Assembly (NCBI GenBank): GCA_937862815.1
Contig: CALMED010000002.1
Span: 620,001-684,000, forward strand
Origin: an uncultured Chitinophagaceae bacterium
Lineage (GTDB): Bacteria; Bacteroidota; Bacteroidia; Chitinophagales; Chitinophagaceae
Reading direction: 5' to 3'
Length of the DNA: 64,000 nucleotides
The notes below the pieces were generated by a model. The model worked only from the letters and a program-made list of their open reading frames with translations, was not told the origin of the DNA and did no database searches. How positions within the stretch are numbered: position 1 is the first letter of the stretch; every line of letters starts with the position of its first letter. Below are positions 55,072-64,000 of this stretch, piece after piece. A program made the position numbers and the translations under genes.

Positions 55072-56106
55072 TTAAAATAACACTATATCATCGGCATGTG
55101 CTGCCATGATGTTTCGTGTTTTCAGGAATTGTTTCAGTTCATTATTACTGAGTCTTGTTTTCGCTACTCCGATAATTTCCTGCTGTTCATTCATCAGTTG
55201 CACCACCTGCCCGGCATTAAATTGTCCGTTGGTTGAAGTGATGCCTACAGTGAGCAGACTTTTTCTGTTTTGCAATGCCTTGGCTGCACCTGCATCAACA
55301 TGAATCTGCCCTACGGTTACAGAACCACTCATCAGCCATTTTTGACGTTCTTTCAAGGTGGACTTTCCAGCCTTAAACCAGGTTCCTTTTTGCAATGCCA
55401 GTGTATGTTGAAGTGGCTTCGGTCCATTCAACCCGGTGATGAAGACATCAATGCCCAAAGAAGTGGCCAGTTGTGTAAATGTTATTTTCGAAAGCATTCC
55501 ACCCAGGCCAACGCCCGAAGTTTCGGAGCTGATGCAGCCAAGAATCTGTTCATCAATTTTTGAAACCACTGGAATCAGTTGCTTGTTGGCATCCAGAAGC
55601 CCGTTGCTGGATGTGCAGAGGATCAGTTTTTCTGCATGAAAGCCAATCGCCAGCAATGTAGCCAATTCATCATTATCAGAAAACTTTAATTCATAATTAC
55701 TGATAAGATCGTTTTCATTCACCACCGGAATGATGTTGTTCTTCCAGAATTCTTCAAAAGTATTTTTCAGTTGTACAAACTGGTGGCGGTTGCTGAAATG
55801 ATGCCGTTCGCATAAAGCCTGTGCAACGGTGATGCCGTGTTTGCTGAAAGACCTTTGATACGATTGAATGAGGATGGGATTTCCAATGGCTGCGGCTGCT
55901 TTTCGTTCGGTGAGTGTTCCTTTATAGTGCTGCAGAAAATGTTTGCCGCTGCTTACCGCACCGCTGCTCACGATGATCACATGATACTGTTGTTTCAGTA
56001 CGGCAGCTTCCTGGGTAATTACCCGGATGGCCTGTGTGTTTGTTTTCCCGTTCTTCCCGGTAAGAACTGCCGAGCCCAGTTTTATTACAAGTACAGGTTT
56101 CTTCAT
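55072..56106 (-). CDS. proB: Glutamate 5-kinase
   Basis: A 344-residue ProB. The amino-acid-kinase domain has VIKLGSAVLTGKNGK at the start, VSSGAVSSGK, and NENDLISNYELKFSDNDELATLLA; the C-terminal PUA domain (residues ~270-344) contains VDAGAAKALQNRKSLL. It phosphorylates glutamate for proline synthesis. Downstream proA completes the two-step pathway. Divergent from the OsmC gene with a 127-bp gap. Confidence 0.96.
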   Translation of the reverse strand: MKKPVLVIKLGSAVLTGKNGKTNTQAIRVITQEAAVLKQQYHVIIVSSGAVSSGKHFLQHYKGTLTERKAAAAIGNPILIQSYQRSFSKHGITVAQALCERHHFSNRHQFVQLKNTFEEFWKNNIIPVVNENDLISNYELKFSDNDELATLLAIGFHAEKLILCTSSNGLLDANKQLIPVVSKIDEQILGCISSETSGVGLGGMLSKITFTQLATSLGIDVFITGLNGPKPLQHTLALQKGTWFKAGKSTLKERQKWLMSGSVTVGQIHVDAGAAKALQNRKSLLTVGITSTNGQFNAGQVVQLMNEQQEIIGVAKTRLSNNELKQFLKTRNIMAAHADDIVLF

Positions 56107-56233
56107 CTGTGCAAATGTAAGTGCTATCTGAGTTGTGGATTGGTGAATCTGTTAACACAAAAACGAATGTCCGTTTGTTAACATGGCATCAAATGACGTT
56201 GGATCACAACGTATCTTTACAAATAATTTTTCT

Positions 56234-56671
56234 ATGGCATTGATTACAGCAACACAAACGCACGGCGACTACGGCTTAACACTCACCGATACTGCCGGCA
56301 ACGGTATGAACATTGATATACCTGTTGACCAGGGTGGTACGGGCAAGGGTATGCGCCCGATGCAAACCATGCTGGCAGCATTGATTGGTTGCAGCAGTGT
56401 GGATGTCATCAGCATTTTAAAAAAGCAACGGCAGGAGGTTACTTCCTTCCGAATGGAAGTGGATGGGCAGCGGGAGCAGGGAAAAGAACCTTCTGTATGG
56501 GAGGCGGTAGCCCTTACTTTTTTGTTGGAAGGAACAGTGGAACCGGGCAAAGCGTACCGGGCTGCTGAACTTTCCATCAACAAATATTGCTCCGTAGCCG
56601 AAACCTTACGCAGGGCAGGAGCTTCCATCAAATTTACCGTAATCGTAAACGGACAAACGTATCAACCCTGA
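56234..56671 (+). CDS. OsmC family protein
   Basis: A 145-residue OsmC/Ohr-fold protein. I start at MALITATQTHGDYGL; the longer frame is unlike the family. One cysteine is in LIGCSSVDVISILKK and the conserved second in NKYCSVAETLRR, the two thiols used by OsmC-type peroxidases. It can reduce organic hydroperoxides. It lies 12 bp before the sulfhydrylase gene and so is probably in its operon. Confidence 0.88.
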   Translation: MALITATQTHGDYGLTLTDTAGNGMNIDIPVDQGGTGKGMRPMQTMLAALIGCSSVDVISILKKQRQEVTSFRMEVDGQREQGKEPSVWEAVALTFLLEGTVEPGKAYRAAELSINKYCSVAETLRRAGASIKFTVIVNGQTYQP

Positions 56672-56682
56672 GTATCTCGATC

Positions 56683-57855
56683 ATGGCAAAACATCCGCAA
56701 ACTAAGGCCGTTCGGAATCAAACCAAACGCACAGCACAAAAAGAACACAGTACACCTTTGTTTTTAACCAGCAGCTTCATCTATGATTCGGCCGAAGATA
56801 TGGCTGCGGCCTTCACCGATGATTCCCTGGGCGTGAATATCTACAGCCGGTTTAAAAACCCAACGGTGGATGAGTTCATCAACAAAATTGCCGACCTCGA
56901 AGGAGCTGAAGACGGTGTGGCAACCGGCACCGGTATGGCAGCCATTTTTGCCACATTCATGACTTTTCTTTCCAAAGGGGATCATATTCTTTCAGCCTCA
57001 GCGGTGTTTGGTTCCACCCATACGATTCTTACCAAATACCTGCCCAAGTGGGGATTTGAAAGTTCGTATTTCGATATGAATCATCCGGAAACGATTGAAG
57101 CTTTGATCAAACCCAATACTCGTTTGTTGTATGTGGAAACTCCTTCCAATCCCGGGCTCGACATTATTGACCTGGAATATGTGGCTGCGATTTGTAAAAA
57201 GCATAACATTCTTTTTGTAGTGGACAATTGTTTCGCCACGCCGGCGGTACAGCAACCCATCCGCTTTGGTGCAGACCTGGTGCTGCACAGTGCCACGAAG
57301 TTTATTGACGGACAGGGACGTGTGCTTGGTGGAGTAGTGGTGGGTCGAAAAGAACTGATCTATGAGCTGTATTTATTCATTCGAAATACGGGTCCATCAC
57401 TCAGCCCCTTCAATGCCTGGGTACTGAGTAAAAGCCTCGAAACATTATTCATCCGCATGGAACGGCATGCAGAAAGTGCATTGAAACTCGCACGGCATTT
57501 TCAACACCATCCCCAATTGAACTGGGTCAAATACCCGTTCCTGGAAACACATCCGCAATATGCAATAGCTCAAAAGCAAATGAGCAACGGTGGTGGCATT
57601 GTCACCTTTGAACTGAAGGGTGGTATAGAAGCAGGAAGAACATTTCTCAACTCCCTGCAAATGCTGAGCATGACCAACAACCTGGGCGACAGCCGCAGCA
57701 TTGCATCGCATCCGGCTTCCACCACTCACTCAAAACTGTCGGCAGACGAAAAGGCGGCCGTTGGCATCACCGATGGACTGGTTCGTATTTCAGTGGGGCT
57801 CGAACACATGTCCGATATCATCGCCGATATTGAGCAGGCCCTTGAAAAAGCCTGA
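56683..57855 (+). CDS. metZ: O-succinylhomoserine/O-acetylhomoserine sulfhydrylase (MetZ-like)
   Basis: A 390-residue PLP enzyme of the Cys/Met metabolism family, a second one besides metY and clearly different from it. I start at MAKHPQTKAVRNQT. The PLP lysine is K206 in HSATKFIDGQGRVLGG. The YSRFKNPTVDEFINKIADLEGAE block and the length match the MetZ group, which makes homocysteine from an acylated homoserine. It does not have the long insertion of MetY. It follows OsmC and could act with or instead of metY. Confidence 0.88.
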   Translation: MAKHPQTKAVRNQTKRTAQKEHSTPLFLTSSFIYDSAEDMAAAFTDDSLGVNIYSRFKNPTVDEFINKIADLEGAEDGVATGTGMAAIFATFMTFLSKGDHILSASAVFGSTHTILTKYLPKWGFESSYFDMNHPETIEALIKPNTRLLYVETPSNPGLDIIDLEYVAAICKKHNILFVVDNCFATPAVQQPIRFGADLVLHSATKFIDGQGRVLGGVVVGRKELIYELYLFIRNTGPSLSPFNAWVLSKSLETLFIRMERHAESALKLARHFQHHPQLNWVKYPFLETHPQYAIAQKQMSNGGGIVTFELKGGIEAGRTFLNSLQMLSMTNNLGDSRSIASHPASTTHSKLSADEKAAVGITDGLVRISVGLEHMSDIIADIEQALEKA

Positions 57856-57868
57856 GTACCCGACGTGT

Positions 57869-58810
57869 CTATTGTTGTTGCTGATCCACTCCAGGAATAA
57901 ACTCCGGCTCATCGGCTCCCGTGAACGGTGCGGTTTCAGAAGATACATCGGTTTGTGCTTCAAATACATGTCCGTCTTCATACCCCACGGATACAAAAAC
58001 CGACATGTGTTGCCGGGCTGTTCCCTTGAATGTTCCCTTCACCGGAGTGCAGTCGTTGAAATTGCGACCCACCGCCAGTTTTACGTGGTTGTGTTGCACC
58101 CATACATTGTTGGTGGGGTCAATGCCGGCCCAGCCGTATCCCGGCACCCAGGCCTCCACCCAGGCGTGGGTGGCACCTTCTCCCCGCATACCGTTTTTAT
58201 TGGGACAGATATAACCGCTAACGTAGCGGCAGGGAATGCCAAGCGAACGCAGTAACTGCAGCAGCACATGTGCAAAATCCTGGCACACACCGCTCTGGTG
58301 TTCCAGGATCTCGTCTACTGTGGTTTCGTAGTCGGTGATCCCTTTGATGTAGCGGAAGTTCTGAAAGATGTAATGGCTGCAATGTGAGATGATCTGGGGT
58401 ATGTTCTTGCTTTCGTCGTACACTTCTGTTGCAATGAAATCAATAGCGTCTTTCCGCCGGATGAGTTCCGGTTGTTTCAGCTCTGTGAGGAGCAGGTCAT
58501 TTTCGGGTATAATTTCATCTTTTTGCACCATGGCATCGAAGGCTGTAAGATCACTGTTGAGTGTACGGATGAGGAGCCGGCTTTCAATCGTAAGATGTGT
58601 ATGGGGTTCTGCAACGGTGAAGATGCCGGTGCGGTTGCCCCAGTAATCGGGAAAGAGATGTAAGTCCGGGTTACCCGTAATCCGCACATCATGCTGCAGC
58701 ACTTCCTGGGTGGAACAGGAGTACGGATGAATCTTAATCTGGTTGGAACTCTCCCGCACCGGCCGGCTGTATTCGTACCGGGTGATATGTTGAATGCTGA
58801 AAATCGCCAT
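57869..58810 (-). CDS. Transglutaminase-like cysteine protease-fold protein
   Basis: A 313-residue protein. I start at MAIFSIQHITRYEYSRPV, the common start of this group. An N-terminal transglutaminase-associated domain is followed by the catalytic core with the Cys in GVCQDFAHVLL, the His in GATHAWVEAWVP and the Asp in GIDPTNN. A full triad suggests an active peptidase, amidase or transfer enzyme. It is the third gene of a conserved cassette with an alpha-E protein and an ATP-grasp protein. Confidence 0.9.
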   Translation of the reverse strand: MAIFSIQHITRYEYSRPVRESSNQIKIHPYSCSTQEVLQHDVRITGNPDLHLFPDYWGNRTGIFTVAEPHTHLTIESRLLIRTLNSDLTAFDAMVQKDEIIPENDLLLTELKQPELIRRKDAIDFIATEVYDESKNIPQIISHCSHYIFQNFRYIKGITDYETTVDEILEHQSGVCQDFAHVLLQLLRSLGIPCRYVSGYICPNKNGMRGEGATHAWVEAWVPGYGWAGIDPTNNVWVQHNHVKLAVGRNFNDCTPVKGTFKGTARQHMSVFVSVGYEDGHVFEAQTDVSSETAPFTGADEPEFIPGVDQQQQ

Positions 58811-58826
58811 GTAGTGCCCGCCAAAT

Positions 58827-59774
58827 TTAGGAATATGAAAAGAATAACTGCCCCAGACGGGTAGAGAACTGGAAGATGTCCTGCCGAACACCTTCCAGGA
58901 AAGGCTGTAAACCGTGTTGCCGGATGTAATGCATATCGGCAAACTGCACGGTGCTGTTAAACCGGCTGAAGGCCAGGTACATCTGTTCAGCTTCCTGCGA
59001 GCGGACCGCATCACCCTGTACCACATCTTTGAGGTATTTCTCCATCCGGTTGAGTGTGTACTTGACTGAGCGGGGAAAGTTTTTATCGAGGATGATCTGG
59101 TCTACAACGTTGTAGTTGGTCTGGCTGCTGCGGTAGGTTTTGAGGTGATGTTCGTAGCCGGAAAGATTAAAGAGCAGATGGCGCCAGTGCAGGATATCGC
59201 GTTCCTGGTTGAGGTCAAAGTCAATCGCCGCAAATTGTACCGCGGCGAGTTGCACCGTAAGCAGGCAGCGTTCGGTGAAGCGGCCCAGGTTCATGAAACT
59301 CCATCCCAGTCCGCGTGGCATGGTGGTATCGGCAATGCCCACAAACAGAATGGTACGGCTCAACGCTTCGTCAATCAACGGCAGGCATTCCGGGCTGCGC
59401 AGGCGTTCCTCGAAGGCGGGTTCCTGCATCCAGTGATACAACTGGTTCACCTGTTCCCATACTTCTTTGGTGATGTTGTCCTGGATGCCCCTGGCGTTTT
59501 CCCGGGCTTTGCCCACCAGGCTTTTTACGCTGTTGATGTTGCCGGCATCGGCCACCAGGTGGTGCAGGGCAGATGCATGCGAACGGGAGAGTTCCTGCAG
59601 GGTGGCTGCATCGGCATGGGAGAACAGTTGCAGAACGGGTTGCCAGGCAGTTTCGGGCGGGGTTCCGGTGTCGAACGAAAGAATATAGTGTGTGTGCAGG
59701 ATGCGCAGGATGCCTTCGCTGCGTTCCATGTAGCGGTTGAGCCAGTAAAGTGAATCAGCAATTCTGCTCAGCAT
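58827..59774 (-). CDS. Alpha-E domain protein
   Basis: A 315-residue all-helical protein of the alpha-E family (COG2307). It opens MLSRIADSLYWLNRYMERSE, diagnostic of the family. Charged motifs such as RFTERCLLTVQLA and WRHLLFNLSGYE follow. It has no known catalytic site. It lies between the ATP-grasp gene upstream and the transglutaminase gene downstream, 16 bp apart from the latter, the typical order of this cassette. Confidence 0.92.
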   Translation of the reverse strand: MLSRIADSLYWLNRYMERSEGILRILHTHYILSFDTGTPPETAWQPVLQLFSHADAATLQELSRSHASALHHLVADAGNINSVKSLVGKARENARGIQDNITKEVWEQVNQLYHWMQEPAFEERLRSPECLPLIDEALSRTILFVGIADTTMPRGLGWSFMNLGRFTERCLLTVQLAAVQFAAIDFDLNQERDILHWRHLLFNLSGYEHHLKTYRSSQTNYNVVDQIILDKNFPRSVKYTLNRMEKYLKDVVQGDAVRSQEAEQMYLAFSRFNSTVQFADMHYIRQHGLQPFLEGVRQDIFQFSTRLGQLFFSYS

Positions 59775-59834
59775 AAGCGGTTAACTTCTTTGTTTTGTTC
59801 GTATAAAATGGTATACCGGTACCGGGCCGGCTTT

Positions 59835-61283
59835 TCAGATGTCCACCACCCAGGTGTCTTTGCTGCCACCTCCCTGGGAGGAGTTCACCACCAGCGATCC
59901 TTCACGTAAAGCCACCCGCGTTAATCCGCCCGGTACAATCTCTATGCCGTCTGGTCCGCACAGTGCATACGGGCGCAGGTCTACGTGCCGGGGCACGAGT
60001 TTTCCTCCAATGAGGCAGGGGACAGTGGAGAGGCGGATGATGGGCTGTGCGATAAAGTCGCGGGGGTTCTTCTCCACTTCCCCGCGAAAGGTTTCAATCT
60101 CTTTTTCATCCGCTTTATTGCCCATCAGCATGCCGTAGCCACCCGATTGGTTGGTGCGTTTTAAAACCATGTTTTCGATGTTGCGGAAAACATACGTGCG
60201 CTCTTCCGGGTTAGCCAACTGGTAGGTGGGAACATTGGGCAGGATGGGTTCCTCGTTCAGGTAATAGCGGATCATGGCCGGCACGTAGGCGTAAACAGCT
60301 TTGTCATCGGCCACTCCGTTGCCTACGGCGTTTACCAGCGCTACGGTGCCTTTGCGGTAGGCGCTCATGATGCCGGGTACGCCCAGTATACTGTCGGTTC
60401 GGAAAACCAGCGGGTCCATAAATTCATCGTCAATGCGGCGGTAAATCACGTCCACCTGTTTGTAGCCGGTGGTGGTTTTCATGTACACTTTGTGGTTGTC
60501 AACAAACAGGTCTCTTCCTTCCACCAGCGGAATTCCCATTTGCCGGGCCAGGAATGTGTGCTCGTAATAAGCAGAATTATAAATGCCGGGCGTGAGCAGC
60601 ACCACGGTGGGGTTGGAAACGGGACGCGGAGAAAGCGACAACAGGATGTTGTGCAGGATCAGTGGGTAGTTGTTGATCATGCGCACCCGGTTGCTGCTCA
60701 GCATCTCCGGGAAAATGCGTTTGGTCACCTCCCGGTTCTCCAGCATGTAGGATACCCCCGATGGCGTGCGCAGGTTGTCTTCCAGGATATAAAAGCGGCC
60801 GTCTTCTCCCCGGATCAGGTCAATACCCGAAATGTGTACATAAATCTGGTGGGGCACATCAATGCCTTTTACTTCACGGTTGTAGTGGGGGCAACCCGCC
60901 ACCAGGTCGGCCGGAACGATGCCGTCGCGGATGATCTGCTGGTCGTGATAAATATCGTTGAGAAAGCGGTTCAGTGCAAGCAATCGTTGTTTAATACCGG
61001 CTTCCACGTGCTGCCATTCGGCTGCAGTGATGATGCGGGGCAGGATGTCGAATGGGAAAATCCGTTCGATGCCCTGGTTATCGGAATACACCGTAAATGT
61101 GATGCCCTGGTTCATGAACAGGCGGTTGGCCAGGGCTTCTTTCTCCTGCAGGTTGGATAGATGCAGGGGGTGGACCTGCTCCGCCAATTGCCTGTACGGG
61201 AGCCGGATGCCTTCGATGCCGCACATCTCATCCCAAAAGCCTTCTTTGGATTGATACGATGCAAATAAGGATTCCCCTGTCAT
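59835..61283 (-). CDS. Circularly permuted type 2 ATP-grasp protein
   Basis: A 482-residue protein of COG2308. Family segments include GITFTVYSDNQGIERIFPFD, HISGIDLIRGEDGRFYILEDN and GVSYMLENR with the downstream PNVPTYQLANPEERTYV and SGGYGMLMG, where an ATP-grasp ligase would bind ATP and metal. It is the head of the cassette with alpha-E and transglutaminase proteins. Such sets have been predicted to make or modify peptides; no product is known. Confidence 0.92.
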   Translation of the reverse strand: MTGESLFASYQSKEGFWDEMCGIEGIRLPYRQLAEQVHPLHLSNLQEKEALANRLFMNQGITFTVYSDNQGIERIFPFDILPRIITAAEWQHVEAGIKQRLLALNRFLNDIYHDQQIIRDGIVPADLVAGCPHYNREVKGIDVPHQIYVHISGIDLIRGEDGRFYILEDNLRTPSGVSYMLENREVTKRIFPEMLSSNRVRMINNYPLILHNILLSLSPRPVSNPTVVLLTPGIYNSAYYEHTFLARQMGIPLVEGRDLFVDNHKVYMKTTTGYKQVDVIYRRIDDEFMDPLVFRTDSILGVPGIMSAYRKGTVALVNAVGNGVADDKAVYAYVPAMIRYYLNEEPILPNVPTYQLANPEERTYVFRNIENMVLKRTNQSGGYGMLMGNKADEKEIETFRGEVEKNPRDFIAQPIIRLSTVPCLIGGKLVPRHVDLRPYALCGPDGIEIVPGGLTRVALREGSLVVNSSQGGGSKDTWVVDI

Positions 61284-61466
61284 AGCGATTTGTTAGAAAT
61301 GGGTCAAACAAACTGCAGCGCCCTTTACGGGTATTTTCTGCCGATGTGCCGAATATAATAATTAAACCAATATCAGCTATTCGACTGCTGAATTTTCCCA
61401 TTGCAAGTTAAATAGGGGAGAGGGAATTGGTTATTTAGTCATATATAAATAATTTTAATATAAAAG

Positions 61467-61490
61467 AAACCCCAGTAAAAACCGGGGTTT
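61467..61490 (-). terminator. Terminator of the small secreted protein gene
   Basis: AAACCCC and GGGGTTT form a stem; on the minus strand it is followed by TCTTTTAT. The remaining ~180 bp up to the ATP-grasp gene shows no other clear feature. Confidence 0.7.
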
Positions 61491-61518
61491 GGATATAACC
61501 TGATAAAACCAAAACGTG

Positions 61519-62013
61519 TTACTTGGTGGCAATTACCTCCGTATCGGAGGCGCCTTTAACTTTTTTAAGCAGCAGGATGTAGCCGCAGCAGTCTTTTTTT
61601 CCTTTATTCACCTGCACCGGTTTGATCATGTGCCATTCGCTGAACCGGGGTTGGTAGCCGTAACTGATGATATTTCCTTCCGAGTTACCCCAGAGTTTCT
61701 TATAAAAAACCTGTTTTTCATCGTAATCATACATCCGCAGTTCATGGATCCGGCTGGTGGGGTCGCCCACGAAAACTATGTGGTACCAGGCGCCCTGGGT
61801 CATGGGCACAATCACAGGCATTTCGTATTCGCTTTCCATGCTCATACTGGCTTCCTTGAGCACAACAAAGCCATTGCGTTCGAATTCTTTTTTCAGACTG
61901 TCTACCTGGGAGAAAATGGAAGGAGAAGCGCAGGTTTTCTGCCGTATGACGTTGTTCTGGGAAAATGCAGCAATGCTGCAGCACAGAAGCATGGTTAGAA
62001 TCAGGCTTTTCAT
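61519..62013 (-). CDS. Secreted protein, unknown function
   Basis: A 164-residue protein. I start at MKSLILTMLLCCSIAAFS, a signal peptide; the longer frame has no such feature. The mature part has a conserved-looking IEYEMPVIVP-like strand pattern (MESEYEMPVIVPMTQG), a helix LKKEFERNGF, and a late KGKKDCCGYILLLK segment with two adjacent cysteines. No family was recognised. It stands alone with its own terminator. Confidence 0.75.
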   Translation of the reverse strand: MKSLILTMLLCCSIAAFSQNNVIRQKTCASPSIFSQVDSLKKEFERNGFVVLKEASMSMESEYEMPVIVPMTQGAWYHIVFVGDPTSRIHELRMYDYDEKQVFYKKLWGNSEGNIISYGYQPRFSEWHMIKPVQVNKGKKDCCGYILLLKKVKGASDTEVIATK

Positions 62014-62207
62014 AACAGTACGGATTTTTGCAGGGCACAGGTGCAGTGGGTACTGACCTGTATACGCTTTCGCTGACAAGATAGCAAGAATCCGCCTGTA
62101 TGGTTCTCTTTTGATCACGAATTTTCTGTTGGTAAGTAGGAATACTTAGGGGCCTTCTGCAAAGGAAGGTCAACAAATTAGGCAACTATTTCCGGAAATG
62201 CAAGCCC

Positions 62208-62969
62208 TTACCCTTTCCAGGTATAAAAAGAGCTGGCCTGGGCCGTGCAGGTGAGTACCAGGTCGTTGATGCACACATGTTCAGGCAGGGTGGTGGTATA
62301 ATACACTACTTCGGCCACATCGTCGGCGGAAAGGGGTACGTAGCCTTCGTACACCGCATCGGCTTTGGCGGTATCGCCTTTAAAGCGTACCATGGAGAAT
62401 TCGGTTTCGGCTGCTCCCGGGTGGATGGCGGTCACTTTGATGCGGTGCCGCAGCAGGTCAATGCGCATGGCCTTGCTGATGCTGTCTACCGCAGCTTTGG
62501 TGGCGCAATACACATTTCCTTTCTCGTACACTTCCTTGGCGGCCGTGGAGCCGATGTTGATGATCTGTCCCTGCCGGCGCCGGATCATCAGCGGTAAAAC
62601 AGACCTGCTTACGTACAAGAGTCCTTTTACATTGGTGTTAATCATGGTTTCCCAGTCGGCCATATCCGCTTCTTCAAAGGCATCCCGTCCCAGGGCCAGC
62701 CCGGCATTGTTTACCAGCACATCCACCTCCAGCCAGTTGGTTGGCAGTTGGCTTATGGCCTGCTCCACCTGTTCTTTCTCCTGTACATCAAAAGGGAGCA
62801 GGAACACTGCTGCCTGGTAGCGTTCTTCCAGTTCCTGCTTGCACTGTTGCAGACGCTCAACCCGGCGCCCGTTGAGGATCAGTTTCCATCCGGCACGGGC
62901 AAAGCGCTCGGCACAGGCTCTTCCAAATCCGGAGGTGGCTCCGGTTATCATTACAGTCTTTTGTGTCAT
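62208..62969 (-). CDS. Short-chain dehydrogenase/reductase (YdfG-like)
   Basis: A 253-residue SDR. I start at MTQKTVMITGATSGFG. The cofactor loop is TGATSGFGRA, followed by NNAGLALGRD, the catalytic serine in INIGSTAAKEV and YCATKAA (YxxxK). The C-terminal HPGAAETEFSMVRFKGD and CINDLVLTCTAQ match the YdfG group of NADP-dependent 3-hydroxyacid dehydrogenases. It is 10 bp downstream of the Gfo/Idh/MocA gene. Confidence 0.92.
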   Translation of the reverse strand: MTQKTVMITGATSGFGRACAERFARAGWKLILNGRRVERLQQCKQELEERYQAAVFLLPFDVQEKEQVEQAISQLPTNWLEVDVLVNNAGLALGRDAFEEADMADWETMINTNVKGLLYVSRSVLPLMIRRRQGQIINIGSTAAKEVYEKGNVYCATKAAVDSISKAMRIDLLRHRIKVTAIHPGAAETEFSMVRFKGDTAKADAVYEGYVPLSADDVAEVVYYTTTLPEHVCINDLVLTCTAQASSFYTWKG

Positions 62970-62979
62970 GAAAGCTAAT

Positions 62980-64000
62980 TTATACGGCCTGCTGTAAAGG
63001 TACGGATGCCGGGCTGCCGCTGGTGTCGGGCTTAATTTTTTCAATCGTCCGGTTTTGCCGGCTGCGCTCGGCGGCAAAGGCCACGAGGTGACTTTCTACT
63101 GAGACTTCAATAGAGGAACTCAGGAGATCTTTATTCTGTTGGTACACCGCCTGCACCCAGTCTTTTACCAGCCGGTGGTCGCCCCCGCCGTGGGCATCGG
63201 TTTTTAGCGAAAAGGAAGTCTCTTTCCGGGTTTTGAAGTCGGTTAATACAAAGGTTTCCATGTCGCCGGAAATATCGCCTTTGGATCCCATGATACGGGT
63301 TTTACGCCCTTCGTGCGATACATGGGCCTCCATCGAAAACGCTGCGGTTACGCCGTTTTCAAACAGCATGTTAACTGTCAGATGATCGGGCTGGTCATTG
63401 TCCATCCGGTACACACAGCGGCCGTAATCGGTGCTCCGCAGTTGTTCCAGAATGTATTCACCGCGTTCGGGTTCAAATTCCGGCAGTTCGTCAAATACAT
63501 AGAGCCGTTGCCGGTCGCGGTAATAAATCTGCAGGGCCGAATAAGCACAACTGCCCTCCACGGCACAGCCATCGGTGCAGCGTTCGGTGCTGCCGGCAGG
63601 CGCGTTGGCGTTTTTGAACCAGCGCAGGTTGCCAAAGCAATGCACATCGTTTACCGGGTTGTTTACCAGCCAGCGGATGATATCGGTATCGTGGGAAGAC
63701 TTGGCCAGGATGATGGGGGCGGCTGTTTTACTGTTGCGCCATTTCCCCCGCACATAGCTATGACTCATGTGCACATGCTCGATGGGTTCCATGTGCTGCA
63801 CGCTGATGATTTCGCCAATGAGCCCGGCGTCAATAATCTCTTTTAGCTCGCGGAAGTAGGGCGAGTACCGCAGCACGTGGCACACGCCTACAATGCGCCC
63901 GGTTTCGGTGGCTTTTTTCAGGATGAGACGGCACTCCGCTTCGGTGGTGGCAATGGGTTTTTCCAGCAGCACATCGTAGCCGTTTTCCAATGCGGCGAGA
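62980..64000 (-). CDS. Gfo/Idh/MocA family oxidoreductase (5' end beyond window)
   Basis: The frame runs to the window edge, so the N-terminal cofactor fold is mostly missing. It opens inside AALENGYDVLLEKPIATT, whose EKP is the conserved catalytic-lysine segment; CHVLRYSPYFRELKEII and a HDTDIIRWLV segment follow. Residues with GGDHRLVKDWVQA near the end bind substrate in relatives. These enzymes oxidise or reduce sugars and related compounds with NAD(P). Partial; no function beyond family can be given. Confidence 0.9.
   Translation of the reverse strand, partial: LAALENGYDVLLEKPIATTEAECRLILKKATETGRIVGVCHVLRYSPYFRELKEIIDAGLIGEIISVQHMEPIEHVHMSHSYVRGKWRNSKTAAPIILAKSSHDTDIIRWLVNNPVNDVHCFGNLRWFKNANAPAGSTERCTDGCAVEGSCAYSALQIYYRDRQRLYVFDELPEFEPERGEYILEQLRSTDYGRCVYRMDNDQPDHLTVNMLFENGVTAAFSMEAHVSHEGRKTRIMGSKGDISGDMETFVLTDFKTRKETSFSLKTDAHGGGDHRLVKDWVQAVYQQNKDLLSSSIEVSVESHLVAFAAERSRQNRTIEKIKPDTSGSPASVPLQQAV

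Noticed and set aside
36573-56106. Integrated mobile element covering the AT-rich part of the sulfur island
   Set aside because: No integrase, transposase, attachment repeats or plasmid genes were seen; all genes are metabolic and fit the flanking operon.

Overview
The window is a chromosomal segment of a Bacteroidota, most likely a Chitinophagaceae-type genome. The signs are: promoters of the Bacteroidota TTTG-N19-21-TAnnTTTG form, genes without Shine-Dalgarno sequences, a stand-alone type IX secretion (T9SS) sorting-domain protein, a DUF6089 outer-membrane protein, a TonB receptor with a carboxypeptidase-like N-terminal domain, and lipoproteins cut very close to the N-terminus. No phage, insertion sequence, integrase or CRISPR array was seen.

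Region 1 (1-30.5 kb) is GC-rich housekeeping DNA. It holds an ABC exporter pair (permease cut by the window edge), an FAD oxidoreductase, a 5'-nucleotidase split into two genes, dnaA, tRNA-Ser and tRNA-Pro, a 131-bp tandem repeat array, a SUMF1-fold protein, an M20 peptidase, recN, a zinc-ribbon coiled-coil protein, a Nif3-like protein, a peroxiredoxin, an RlmI-like methyltransferase, grpE-dnaJ, aspS, rarA, an ElaA-like acetyltransferase and uvrA.

Region 2 (30.5-57.9 kb) is a sulfur-assimilation and methionine island. A SAM-I riboswitch with terminator, a second promoter and a cysteine/methionine-rich leader peptide precede metY-metX-hom-cysH-cysD-cysN-cobA. A convergent sulfite reductase gene follows. 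Next come a C4-pathway 5-aminolevulinate synthase, a HemC-HemD fusion, HemB and a fusion of siroheme synthase (Met8) with a TSUP transporter. Together with cobA these should make siroheme from glycine and succinyl-CoA for the sulfite reductase. A TonB receptor with its own leader peptide ending in Cys-Cys, tRNA-Cys, a YeiH-family transporter, DUF2490, an aldo/keto reductase, a sterol-desaturase-family hydroxylase, proBA, OsmC and a second sulfhydrylase complete the island. From about cysN to proBA the DNA is visibly more AT-rich than the flanks.

Six sites in this island match or nearly match TCTAY-N7-GTAGR and lie in front of metY, cysD, sulfite reductase, ALA synthase, the TonB receptor and the hydroxylase operon. 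I infer one regulon, overlaid with Cys-codon leader peptides at two transcripts and a SAM riboswitch at one. This layered control is the most novel-looking system in the window.

Region 3 (57.9-64 kb) returns to GC-rich DNA. It holds the three-gene ATP-grasp / alpha-E / transglutaminase cassette, a small secreted protein, a short-chain dehydrogenase and a Gfo/Idh/MocA oxidoreductase cut by the window edge.
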